A DNA stretch of 64,000 nucleotides, from contig NZ_JBAPLU010000004.1 of the NCBI RefSeq assembly GCF_037083825.1, positions 62,001 through 126,000 on the forward strand, written 5' to 3'. Under the pieces are notes generated by a model. That model did no database searches. It saw only the letters and a list, made by a program, of their open reading frames with translations, and was not told the origin of the DNA. The translations under genes and the position numbers were made by a program. Positions 1 through 7,545 of the stretch are shown here, piece by piece. Within the stretch, counting starts at the first letter, position 1. The number at the start of each line of letters is the position of its first letter. This stretch comes from Klenkia sesuvii. GTDB taxonomy: Bacteria > Actinomycetota > Actinomycetes > Mycobacteriales > Geodermatophilaceae.

Positions 1-312
1 TCGCAGGTGCTCGTGGACCCGGGCCTCGGCTTCGCGAAGGGCGCCGAGCACAACTGGCAGCTGCTGGCGAGACTGGACGTCCTGGTCGGCACCGGGTTCC
101 CGGTCCTGCTGGGGGCTTCTCGCAAGGCATTCCTGGCTGCAGCCGTGCGGAACGGCGGCTCGCGGGCCGCTGCGGACCGCGACGTCGCGACGGCGGCGAC
201 CACGGTGCTCGCCGCCCAGGCCGGGGCATGGGGTGTCCGGGTGCACGACGTGGACGGCTCGTCCGACGCGCTGCGGGTCCTACGAGCTGCTCACGCGGCC
301 TGCGCCCGCTGA
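1..312 (+). CDS. folP: Dihydropteroate synthase, C-terminal fragment
   Basis: The reading frame is open from the first base and ends at a TGA at 310-312, so only about 103 C-terminal residues are present. It reads as the end of dihydropteroate synthase, the TIM-barrel enzyme that joins p-aminobenzoate to pterin pyrophosphate in folate synthesis. Visible family motifs are VDPGLGFAKG, LVGTGFPVLLGASRKAF (the GxSRK pterin-binding segment) and the terminal GVRVHDV strand. It is the only housekeeping gene in the window and marks the left boundary of the catabolic island. It converges with the minus-strand ribB region. Confidence 0.9.
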   Translation, partial: SQVLVDPGLGFAKGAEHNWQLLARLDVLVGTGFPVLLGASRKAFLAAAVRNGGSRAAADRDVATAATTVLAAQAGAWGVRVHDVDGSSDALRVLRAAHAACAR

Positions 313-329
313 CGTGCGGGGCCGCACGG

Positions 330-690
330 GGGACCGCGACGAGGTGCGCAGGACGTCGTCGGCCGCGCTTGGTGCGCGGTGGCGGACGTTGTGCGTGGTC
401 TCCACGGTGGGCAGGTGGACCCGGCCGGTGATGGTGAGGCCGTAGCCCTCGAGGCCCCCGTACGTGGCCGGGTTGTTGGTGATCAGCCGGATGCGGGTGG
501 CGCCGAGGTCGCCGAGGATCTGCGAGCCGAGGATGTCCCCGGTCAGGACTCGGAGTGCACCCGCACCAGCACGCCCTTCGGGGTCCGGGACGCCGCGGCC
601 AGGTCGCCCATCACCAGTACGAGGTGCTCGGTGCCGTCGAGGGTGCTGCGGTAGCCAGCGCCCGGGGGTCGCCGAACTCGGTGGGCATCT
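330..690 (-). pseudogene. Decayed GTP cyclohydrolase II (RibA) domain
   Basis: Directly after the RibB domain, the minus strand still encodes pieces of GTP cyclohydrolase II spread over several frames. They read in order: MPTEFGD, then GYRSTLDGTEHLVLVMGDL and VLVRVHSE, then LTGDILGS joined directly to QILGDLG, then LITNNPATYGGLEGYGL and an HNVRH/RTKR tail. At least three single-base frameshifts are needed, near 657, 548 and 375. The normal central part, about 60 residues with the zinc-binding CDC motif and the RGHEGRGIG segment, is missing. The domain therefore cannot work, and the ribB gene is a former ribBA fusion. What is seen is the fragment order; the loss of function is inference. Confidence 0.85.
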
Positions 691-1327
691 GCGCCGACCC
701 GACCAGCTCCACGAGATGCTCGGTGGCCCGGCGGTGCCGCACGAGGTCGGCGATGGCCAGCACGGGCAGCCCGTGCTCCGCCGCGAACGCCGTCAACGAC
801 ACCCCGGCGCGCATGGAGCCGTCCTCGTCCACGACCTCACCGATCACCCCGACCCCGGACAGGCCGGCCATGGTGGTCAGGTCCACGGCGGCCTCGGTGT
901 GCCCGGCCCGCACCAGCACCCCGCCGGCGCGGGCGATGAGCGGGAACACGTGCCCGGGACGGCGGAACTCCGCCGCCGGCGCCGAGGTGAGCGCGCGCAC
1001 GGTGGCGGCGCGGTCGGCGGCCGAGACGCCGGTGGAGGTGGAGACGTGGTCGACGGTGACGGTGAACGCGGTGCCGTGGGCGTCGGTGTTGTCGGTGACC
1101 ATCAGGGGCAGCTGCAGCTCGGCGGCTCGGGCGGCGGGCATCGGGGCGCAGACGATGCCGGTGGTGTGCCGCACGAGGAAGGCCATCTGCTCACGCGTGC
1201 ACAGCTCGGCGGCGACGACCAGGTCGCCCTCGTTCTCCCGGTCGGCGTCGTCGACCACGACGACCATGCCGCCAGCGGCCAGGGCGGCGACGGCGGTCTG
1301 CACGGCCTCGCTGGGGGTGCGCTTCAC
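611..1327 (-). CDS. ribB: 3,4-dihydroxy-2-butanone-4-phosphate synthase (RibB domain)
   Basis: This 238-residue protein should convert ribulose 5-phosphate to 3,4-dihydroxy-2-butanone 4-phosphate, the four-carbon unit of riboflavin. Conserved motifs include DDADRENEGDL (residues 26-36), HTTGIVC (54-60), RRPGHVFPL (122-130), RAGHTEAAVDL (140-150) and EDGSM, so the catalytic domain looks intact. The GTG start overlaps the flavin-reductase stop (GTGA), making it the last gene of the luciferase-like operon. After residue 212 it enters a decayed RibA domain and stops after a frameshift, so the last 25 residues are aberrant. Its place behind a flavin-dependent monooxygenase and a flavin reductase suggests that it boosts flavin supply for the pathway; that role is inferred. 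Confidence 0.85.
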   Translation of the reverse strand: MKRTPSEAVQTAVAALAAGGMVVVVDDADRENEGDLVVAAELCTREQMAFLVRHTTGIVCAPMPAARAAELQLPLMVTDNTDAHGTAFTVTVDHVSTSTGVSAADRAATVRALTSAPAAEFRRPGHVFPLIARAGGVLVRAGHTEAAVDLTTMAGLSGVGVIGEVVDEDGSMRAGVSLTAFAAEHGLPVLAIADLVRHRRATEHLVELVGSAQMPTEFGDPRALATAAPSTAPSTSYW

Positions 1328-1830
1328 GAGATGACCTCCAGTGCGGCATGCGTCCCGAAGACCCTCGAGTGGTAGGTCAGTGGTGCGCCGTCGACGGTCG
1401 CGGCGGCGGTGACCAGGCCGAGGACGACGACGTGGTCGCCACCGGTGACCAGCGAGTCGACGTCGCAGGCCAGCCACCCCGGCACGCCGGGCAACCGGGG
1501 CAGGCCGTGGTCGTCGGCCCAGTCGACGTCGGCGAACTTGTCCGGGCCCTTGCGGGCGAAGGACAGCGCCAGCGCCGACTGCGTCGCCCCCAGCACGTTG
1601 ACGCCGAACCGGCCGGTCACCCGCACCAGGGCCAGCAGGTCCGAGCCGCGGTCCAGGGAGACCAACACCATCGGCGGGTCCATCGACAGCGACGCGAACG
1701 CCGACACCGTCGTCCCGTGCGGGACGCCGTCGGCCGACACCGCGGTGATGACCGAGACCGGGGTGGCGACCCCGGCCATCACCTCGCGGAAGGCGGGCTG
1801 CAGGTCGTCGGCTCGTGGCTGAGGGTGCAT
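1324..1830 (-). CDS. Flavin reductase, HpaC-like domain
   Basis: This 168-residue protein belongs to the flavin reductase-like (FMN-binding split-barrel) family. Such enzymes use NAD(P)H to make free reduced flavin for a separate monooxygenase. Family features are the N-terminal FREVMAGVATPVSVIT, GTTVSAFASLSMDPPMVL, GRFGVNVL and the late SLVTGGDHVVVLG segment. The ATG overlaps the MFS stop by one base (TGATG), and its own stop overlaps the ribB start, so the three genes are translationally coupled. The obvious partner is the luciferase-like monooxygenase at the head of the same operon. A longer TTG start at 1833 is possible but less likely. Confidence 0.88.
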   Translation of the reverse strand: MHPQPRADDLQPAFREVMAGVATPVSVITAVSADGVPHGTTVSAFASLSMDPPMVLVSLDRGSDLLALVRVTGRFGVNVLGATQSALALSFARKGPDKFADVDWADDHGLPRLPGVPGWLACDVDSLVTGGDHVVVLGLVTAAATVDGAPLTYHSRVFGTHAALEVIS

Positions 1831-3092
1831 CAACGGCTCTTCTCGGTACGTCGCCGGCGCGCCAGGAGGAGCGTCCCCACCAGCAGCGCGAGCGTTCCGC
1901 TCCCGGTCATGGTGAGTGCCATCAGCACAGGGTTCGTGCCGTTGATGGAGACGAGCGGCACGATGGCGCCGCTGAGGCCGAACTGCGCCAGGCCCATCAC
2001 GCCCCCTGCCGTGCCGGCTCGATCGCCGTGGTGGGCCAGGCCGAGCGCGGTTGCGGTCGGCATGACGAGCGAGACACTGGACACGGTCAGGAAGAGGATC
2101 GGGAGAAGGACCACGAGCCCCGCCCCGCTCGCAACCGCGACCAGGAGGGCCGCGCTACCCACCCCGCCGATGACGAGCCCACGTCGCAACGTCGCCGCGG
2201 CACCGCGGCGCGCGACGAGGATCGCCCCCCACCGGCCGACGGCGAGCAGCCCCGCCGAGTTGACCGCGAACACCACCGCGAAGGTCTGCGCATCCAGCTC
2301 GTAGGCGCCTTGGAGGACGAATGGGCTCATGATGATGTAGGCGAACAGGATCCCGCAGCCCAGGGCGAGCACCGCGGTGAAGCCGAGGAAGTCCCCATCC
2401 CTCAGCAGAATCGCGGCGTGGCTGCGGAGGGCGGTGCGCCCCCCGGATGTCCGCGCGCCCACGGGGAGGCTCTCCGGGAGGGATCGGGCGGTCAGGGCGA
2501 GGAGGAGCACACCGATCACGGCCAGGGCGTTGAACAACCCGGGCCAGGTGGTCCACCGCAGCAACTGCCCGCCGACGATCGGAGCGACGACCGGGGCGAC
2601 GGCGGTCACCACGACCAGCAGGCTGAAGACCTGAGCAGCGGCTTCGGTGTCGTAGCGGTCCCGCACGGCGGCGCGGGCGATGACGATCGCGGCGCCACCG
2701 GCCGCGCCCTGGATGAAGCGCAGGGCCACCAGCACGAGGATGTCGGTGGACAGTGCGCACAGCAGGGATGCGGCCGCGAAGACCGCCAGCCCCACCAGGA
2801 CCGGAGTGCGGCGGCCGTAGGCGTCGGTGACCGGGCCGGTGACCAGCTGACCGAGCGCCAGCCCCACCATGCACGAGGTCATGGTCAGCTGCGACGCCGA
2901 CGCCGACGTGCCCAACGCATCGGCCAACCGGGGGAGTGCCGGCAGGTACAGGTCCATGGAAATCGGTCCGAAGGCGGACAGGGCACCAAGCACCAGCAGC
3001 AACCGCAGGGGTACGCCGGCAACCGTGCGCTGCGCACGGCGCCCCGGCGAGGTCGGGCTCCGTACGAGGTCCGGCAACCCAGGGTTGGTCAC
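1830..3092 (-). CDS. MFS transporter, Bcr/CflA drug-efflux type
   Basis: This 420-residue membrane protein has about 12 hydrophobic segments. It shows Bcr/CflA-type MFS features: GPISMDLYLPALP near the first helix, GPVTDAYGRRTPV in the loop between helices 2 and 3, and RFIQGAAGGAAIVIARAAVR in helices 4-5. Most Bcr/CflA proteins are exporters. Its position inside a catabolic operon suggests handling of the substrate or a toxic intermediate, but import cannot be excluded. The GTG start overlaps the CoA-transferase stop by four bases. The strongly basic, Pro/Arg-rich first 25 residues are cytoplasmic. Confidence 0.85.
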   Translation of the reverse strand: MTNPGLPDLVRSPTSPGRRAQRTVAGVPLRLLLVLGALSAFGPISMDLYLPALPRLADALGTSASASQLTMTSCMVGLALGQLVTGPVTDAYGRRTPVLVGLAVFAAASLLCALSTDILVLVALRFIQGAAGGAAIVIARAAVRDRYDTEAAAQVFSLLVVVTAVAPVVAPIVGGQLLRWTTWPGLFNALAVIGVLLLALTARSLPESLPVGARTSGGRTALRSHAAILLRDGDFLGFTAVLALGCGILFAYIIMSPFVLQGAYELDAQTFAVVFAVNSAGLLAVGRWGAILVARRGAAATLRRGLVIGGVGSAALLVAVASGAGLVVLLPILFLTVSSVSLVMPTATALGLAHHGDRAGTAGGVMGLAQFGLSGAIVPLVSINGTNPVLMALTMTGSGTLALLVGTLLLARRRRTEKSR

Positions 3093-5389
3093 CGGAACAT
3101 GCCCACGAACGCCGTGCCCTCCGGTAGTCCTTCCCGGGCGATGTCCCGGGCGAGGAGGTCCGCTGCGTCGAGACCGAGCTCCTCCAGGACGGCCCGGGTG
3201 TCGCTACCCGGGGGGCCGACGGGACGACCAGGTCGGGGTGGGGTGCGGGACAGCCGTCGGGACGGCCCTGCCATCACGGCACGACCGAACCCAGGGTGGT
3301 CGCGCTCGACTGCCAGCCCCCGTGCGCGGGTGGACGGGTCGTCCATCAGGTCGGCCTGGTCGACGAGGACGTGGGCGCCCATCCCCGCGTCGACCAGGAG
3401 ATCGACCCACGTCTCGGCCGGCCGTGATCGGAAGACCTTCTCCAACGCGTCCTCGTCGAGGCCGGCGAGCTCACCGAGGGTGTCGAACCCGTCCGGCGCG
3501 GTCACGTAGAACCAGCGGTCGGACCCGGCGTACAACCGGTCGGCCGGCCCCCACCCCTTGGCCGCCTGGCCGGCCGGCTCGTCCCACACCCGACCGGGGG
3601 CCGCGACCATGAAGGGCACCTGCAGGAAGGTGGCACTGTGGGTCAGGGACGACTGCACGTGCTGTCCGGTGCCGCCCCGCATGCGGTGGTACAGGGCGAG
3701 GAGCGCCCCGAACGCGGCGAGGTTGCCCGAGCCGTAGTCGTTGTAGGGGTAGGGCGCCATGAGCGGTTCGCCGTCTCCACCGAGGCGGTTCTGCATACCG
3801 GTCGGACCCTGACCCAGCTGTTCGCGCCCGCGCCAGCCACCCCGGTACCCTTCGTGGCCGAAGGCGCTGATCGAGACGTAGACCAGACCCGGGTTGACGG
3901 CCCGGAGTGCCTGCTCGCCGACGCCCATGCGGTCGGTCACCCCGCGGGTGAAGTTCTGCACGAAGACGTCGACGCCGGAGCTGAGCCGGTCGAAGACAGC
4001 TAGTCCGTCTGCGGTCTTGAGGTCGAGCATGATCGAACGCTTGCCGCTGTTGGTGTACAGGTGCATGCCGAGCTGTCGGTCGACGAAGCTGTGGATCTTG
4101 ACGACCTCCGCGCCGTACTCGGCCAAGACCCGACCGACGGTCGGTCCGGCCAGGACCTGGGCGACGTCGAGCACGCGGACGCCCGCCAACGCCTCGGTCA
4201 GGTCCTCGACCGGTTCCCGCGGGCCGTTGGTCACCGGAGCGGGGCGGGTGAGCTCGTCGAGCACCGCCGCCCGGTCGGCGTCCAACGGCCGTCGTGGGAA
4301 GGACACCGTCGGTGGGGTGGCCGACATGCGGATCGGGTGACCGGCCTGTGCCGTCGTGCCGAGCACCGGGTCCTCGACCTCGACGACGGCGCCTGACTCG
4401 CGGGCATGGGAGTCCTCGAGCAGCCAGTCCTCGGAGGTCTGGCACAACGCAGCCGAGGCGCCGCTGACCTCGTTGATCGCGATCTCCCAGTCGCGGGCGG
4501 GTCGGGTCGCGAAGAGTTCGGCGTAGCGCGCCCGTGCCCGCTCCTGGAGGTCCGGGTCCGTCAACATCCGGACCGGGTCCGCCATGCCGTCCGCGATGTG
4601 CTCGGCCGGCAGGAAGGCGTCGGCGAACCAGCGCAGGTGCTTGTCCTGGAAGAGGCACAGCTCCAGCCACCGGCCATCTGCGCAGCGGTAGTGGCCGAGC
4701 TGGGGCATGGACGTCGAGATCCGCGGTCCGGCCGCCGTGGGCCGCGGTGTGTCGGTGCGCATCACCCCGGACCCGATGAGCTCGAAGCACGCGTCGTACA
4801 ACGGCACCTCGATGCGCTGCCCGCGGCCGGTCCGCTCCCTGGCCACGAGGGCCGCGGCGACGGAGTGCGCGGCCACGATGGCCGCATAGGAGGACGCCGC
4901 GGGCAGGGCGCTGAAGATCGGCTCACCGGTGCGGTCGCCGACGTAGTCCATCGGTGAGCAACCGGGGTAGAGGTACAGGCCCGCCGCGGCGCTCACGACC
5001 CCTTCCCAGGCGGCTACCCCGGCGCGGGGGTCATCTTCGGCGAAGCCTGGCAGGGAGCAGTACAGGAGACGCGGGTTGGCCCGCACGGATCGCTCGGGAC
5101 CGAGGCCCAGACGTTCCATGACGCCTGGGCGGAAGTTCTCGACCACGATGTCCGCCCGGTCCACGAGCTGCTCAGCCACGCGGTGGTCGGTCTCGTCGGT
5201 CAGGTCGAGGACGATGCTCCGCTTGCCCCGTTGCAGCATGGCGTTGGCGGGGTGGTCCCACCGGGGACCGCCGGGCGGGTCGATGCGCACGACGTCCGCC
5301 CCGGCGTCGGCGAGCCAGGCCGAGAGCAGGGGGCCGGCCAACCACTGGCCGAAGTCGACCACCCGGAGTCCGTCCAGGGCACGTGTCAC
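3089..5389 (-). CDS. Two-domain CaiB/BaiF (type III) CoA-transferase
   Basis: At 766 residues this is about twice the length of a single CaiB/BaiF CoA-transferase. It contains two copies of the fold in tandem, at about residues 5-390 and 398-750. Each copy starts with the typical segment (LDGLRVVDFGQWLAGP and LAGVRVLDVAQVLAGP) and has an ENFRPG or QNFTRG motif. The expected catalytic aspartate is present in copy one (PLYDACFEL, Asp199) but appears to be His in copy two (SLTHSATFL). The enzyme presumably moves CoA from a donor such as succinyl-CoA to the pathway acid; the substrate is unknown. The GTG start has GAGGAG seven bases upstream, and an 18-base-pair hairpin separates it from the gene before. 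Confidence 0.87.
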   Translation of the reverse strand: MTRALDGLRVVDFGQWLAGPLLSAWLADAGADVVRIDPPGGPRWDHPANAMLQRGKRSIVLDLTDETDHRVAEQLVDRADIVVENFRPGVMERLGLGPERSVRANPRLLYCSLPGFAEDDPRAGVAAWEGVVSAAAGLYLYPGCSPMDYVGDRTGEPIFSALPAASSYAAIVAAHSVAAALVARERTGRGQRIEVPLYDACFELIGSGVMRTDTPRPTAAGPRISTSMPQLGHYRCADGRWLELCLFQDKHLRWFADAFLPAEHIADGMADPVRMLTDPDLQERARARYAELFATRPARDWEIAINEVSGASAALCQTSEDWLLEDSHARESGAVVEVEDPVLGTTAQAGHPIRMSATPPTVSFPRRPLDADRAAVLDELTRPAPVTNGPREPVEDLTEALAGVRVLDVAQVLAGPTVGRVLAEYGAEVVKIHSFVDRQLGMHLYTNSGKRSIMLDLKTADGLAVFDRLSSGVDVFVQNFTRGVTDRMGVGEQALRAVNPGLVYVSISAFGHEGYRGGWRGREQLGQGPTGMQNRLGGDGEPLMAPYPYNDYGSGNLAAFGALLALYHRMRGGTGQHVQSSLTHSATFLQVPFMVAAPGRVWDEPAGQAAKGWGPADRLYAGSDRWFYVTAPDGFDTLGELAGLDEDALEKVFRSRPAETWVDLLVDAGMGAHVLVDQADLMDDPSTRARGLAVERDHPGFGRAVMAGPSRRLSRTPPRPGRPVGPPGSDTRAVLEELGLDAADLLARDIAREGLPEGTAFVGMFR

Positions 5390-5413
5390 GGTGTACTCCT
5401 CAGATCATGCTGG

Positions 5414-5454
5414 CCGCCGGTGGGCCGGTGGACGTGCCACCGGCCCACCGGCGG
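5414..5454 (-). other. Perfect 18-bp hairpin inside the operon
   Basis: CCGCCGGTGGGCCGGTGG at 5414-5431 and its exact complement at 5437-5454 flank a five-base loop. It lies 12 bases past the stop of the hydrolase gene and upstream of the CoA-transferase start. There is no U-run after it on the transcribed strand. It could be a partial terminator or an mRNA-stabilising end that changes the ratio of upstream to downstream enzymes. Confidence 0.75.
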
Positions 5455-5466
5455 AGGTGGCCCGGG

Positions 5467-6207
5467 TCAGCCGAGGTGGTGGCCGAGGAAGGCCTCGGCG
5501 CGGGAGGTCGCATCGGCGGCGGCGGCCGGGACGAGCGAGCTGGGGGCGTCCGGCCCGAACCGGATGTCGATGTCGAAAGCGTGCCCGGCGTCGGGGTAGC
5601 GCACCACCTCGGTCGATGCAGGTGCTTGCTCCAACGCCGTCTCGAACTCGTCGAGTTCGCCGGGCTGCAGCAGGAAGTCCGTCTCCCCGTAGAGGCCCAG
5701 CCAGGGCGTGCGGAGGTTCTCGATGTGGTCGGCCAGGGCCGGGAGGTCCTCGTTGCCCGGGTAACCGGGCCGCTGGATACCGGTGCCGTAGAAGGTCACG
5801 GCGGCGCCCAGCTCGTGCCGAGCGGCGGTGAGGAAGGCCGCCCGCCCGCCGTAGGAGAAACCGACGACGCCGGTGCGCCGGCCGTCGACCCCTTCGCGGC
5901 GGACGAAGGCCAGCACCTCGTCGACGTCGGAGGCGATCAAGTCGTCCCCGGGCAGGAAGGCTGCGAAGGCCCCGAGGTCCCCGCCGAAGCGCTCGCCCGG
6001 GTCCACGGACTCGACCCCGCGGTGGTGCAGGAGCAGGGGCGCCACGGCGAGGTGCCCGGCATCGCCCAGGCGGGTGAGCCAGTCGGCCACTTGCGGTGAC
6101 CACCCCGGCGCCTGGTGCAGGACCACCACGGCCGAGGATGCTGCCCCGGCGGGCCGGGCGACCCGGACCGGGACGGCACCGAGGGTGCGGGACTCGATCG
6201 TCGTCAT
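5467..6207 (-). CDS. Dienelactone hydrolase family protein with Ser nucleophile
   Basis: This 246-residue alpha/beta hydrolase resembles the dienelactone hydrolase family. The nucleophile elbow reads GFSYGG with Ser118, where classical dienelactone hydrolase has Cys. The acid is likely Asp177 in YGETDFLL, and the base is His209 in PDAGHAF. It lies 10 bases after the luciferase-like gene with a GAGGGG ribosome site, so it probably hydrolyses a lactone or ester made by that monooxygenase. The Ser for Cys exchange suggests an esterase or lactonase with changed specificity. It is cytoplasmic, with no signal peptide seen. Confidence 0.82.
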   Translation of the reverse strand: MTTIESRTLGAVPVRVARPAGAASSAVVVLHQAPGWSPQVADWLTRLGDAGHLAVAPLLLHHRGVESVDPGERFGGDLGAFAAFLPGDDLIASDVDEVLAFVRREGVDGRRTGVVGFSYGGRAAFLTAARHELGAAVTFYGTGIQRPGYPGNEDLPALADHIENLRTPWLGLYGETDFLLQPGELDEFETALEQAPASTEVVRYPDAGHAFDIDIRFGPDAPSSLVPAAAADATSRAEAFLGHHLG

Positions 6208-6217
6208 CGTCGTCCCC

Positions 6218-7417
6218 TCAGACCGACGTGACGACGGGGAGGTCGATGCCGTCGAGTTGCTGCTTGCGCCAGGCCTGGTGCTCGGCGTCGCGCTCTCGGA
6301 ACTCGGGGATCACCTGGGTCGCCCAGATCTCCAGGGACTCCATGAGGTGCTCGTGCTTGGTCGTGCCGAACTGCTGGTTGAGCAGCAGCCCGTCGGCGTG
6401 CGTGGCCTCGATGGCGCGGGTGAACTCACGGGCGCGCTCAGGACCGCACATCATGGTGCCGGGGAGGTCGGCGAAGTGTCGCCCCATCTCGAGGAGCATG
6501 GGGGGCGTACCGGCTTCGGTGCGGATGTCCGAGCGGCCGGCCTTGAAGTCCTGGAAGGCGTTCCAGAGGTGGTGGTCCGGATCCCCGATCCGCGCCATGG
6601 CACCGCCGGTCAAGCCGAAGCCGAAGAACTCCAGGCCCTCCCGGGCGCGCTCCTCGGCGAGCTCGTCGGTCGGCGCCAGCAGGCCGATCGTGAAGGTGAA
6701 GACGGCGGGGTTGATGCCGCGGCCCATCGGCTGCACGGAACCGCTGCGGAGGGTGTCCCAGTAGGCGGCGACCTCGGCGGCAACGGCGTCGGGGCCGGCG
6801 AGGGTGAGCATGAGCTGGCCGAGACCGCGGGCCGCGACGCCGGGGGCCATCCCCGGCAGCGCCGTCGAGGTCCACAACGGCGGGTGCGGGGTCTGGTAGG
6901 TCTTCGGCACCACGTTGCCGGCCGGGAAGTCGAAGAAGTCGTCGTGCACCCCCGGCCACACCCCGCGGCTGGCGAGCACGTCGATGGACACCTGGGCCGA
7001 GGCGTGCGCCCTCTCGGCCTTGCGGTGCAGGTCGGCGCCCAGCCATGGGGCGATCTCCTGCGTGGTGCCGGGGCCGAAGCCGAACTCGGCCCGCCCCCCG
7101 GTCAGCTGGTCAAGCGTGGCAATCCGCTCGGCGGTGCGGATCGGGTCGTTGTGCGACGCGTGCACGATCCCGGTTCCCAGCCGGATGTTGCTGGTCGTCT
7201 GCGCCAGTGAGCCCAGCAGCACCTCGGTCGCCGAGTTGTGCGCGTACTCGGGCATGAAGTGGTGCTCGCCCAGGAAGGCGTAGTCGAAGCCGAGGCTGTC
7301 GGCGAAGCGGATCTGCTCGAGCATGTTCAGCAGCGCCTCCCGCTCCTGCCCCGGATCCCAGTCCTCCTGGTCGGATGCCTTGGGCACCATCGGGTTGTAG
7401 AAGACGCCGAACTTCAT
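6218..7417 (-). CDS. Luciferase-like (LLM) flavin-dependent monooxygenase
   Basis: This 399-residue protein belongs to the bacterial luciferase-like TIM-barrel family, whose members use reduced flavin from a partner reductase and O2. Typical features are MKFGVFYNP, FADSLGFDYAFLGEHHF (residues 41-57), TTSNIRLGTGIV, HNDPIRTAERIATLDQLTGG and GRAEFGFGPG. The chosen ATG has GGAGG five bases upstream; an in-frame extension further upstream would cover promoter palindromes and is rejected. It is the first gene of the operon that also supplies flavin reductase and RibB. The substrate is unknown. The hydrolase and CoA-transferase downstream suggest an oxygen-insertion or hydroxylation step that yields an ester or acid. 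Confidence 0.88.
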   Translation of the reverse strand: MKFGVFYNPMVPKASDQEDWDPGQEREALLNMLEQIRFADSLGFDYAFLGEHHFMPEYAHNSATEVLLGSLAQTTSNIRLGTGIVHASHNDPIRTAERIATLDQLTGGRAEFGFGPGTTQEIAPWLGADLHRKAERAHASAQVSIDVLASRGVWPGVHDDFFDFPAGNVVPKTYQTPHPPLWTSTALPGMAPGVAARGLGQLMLTLAGPDAVAAEVAAYWDTLRSGSVQPMGRGINPAVFTFTIGLLAPTDELAEERAREGLEFFGFGLTGGAMARIGDPDHHLWNAFQDFKAGRSDIRTEAGTPPMLLEMGRHFADLPGTMMCGPERAREFTRAIEATHADGLLLNQQFGTTKHEHLMESLEIWATQVIPEFRERDAEHQAWRKQQLDGIDLPVVTSV

Positions 7418-7490
7418 GGGGACCTCCGTTGGTCTGCTCGGTGCGGGACGCACGCTCGAGCGTGGTCCCGGTCACGAGGTTGACCGAAGT

Positions 7491-7505
7491 TTGACCAGTG
7501 GTCAA
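7491..7505. promoter_or_regulatory. Palindrome, candidate TetR operator 1
   Basis: TTGACCAGTGGTCAA is a perfect dyad with 7-base arms around one central base. It lies 74 bases upstream of the luciferase-like gene and next to the TetR gene, so it is a likely binding site for that regulator. Confidence 0.75.
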
Positions 7506-7512
7506 GAAGAAC

Positions 7513-7529
7513 TTCGACCATGGGTCGAA
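7513..7529. promoter_or_regulatory. Palindrome, candidate TetR operator 2
   Basis: TTCGACC and GGTCGAA form perfect 7-base arms around ATG, seven bases beyond the first palindrome. The core TTnGACC/GGTCnAA resembles operator 1, so two regulator dimers may bind side by side. Confidence 0.7.
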
Positions 7530-7545
7530 CGCCGAGCGGAGGGGG

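Noticed and set aside
464..1375. Long plus-strand frame of 303 codons opposite ribB
   Set aside because: Rich in Gly, Arg, Asp and His without motifs; it is the antisense shadow of the RibB domain in GC-rich DNA.
1815..3509. Plus-strand frame of 564 codons opposite the MFS gene
   Set aside because: Composition is an antisense artefact (Gln, His, Arg, Gly); the minus strand encodes a clear 12-helix transporter.
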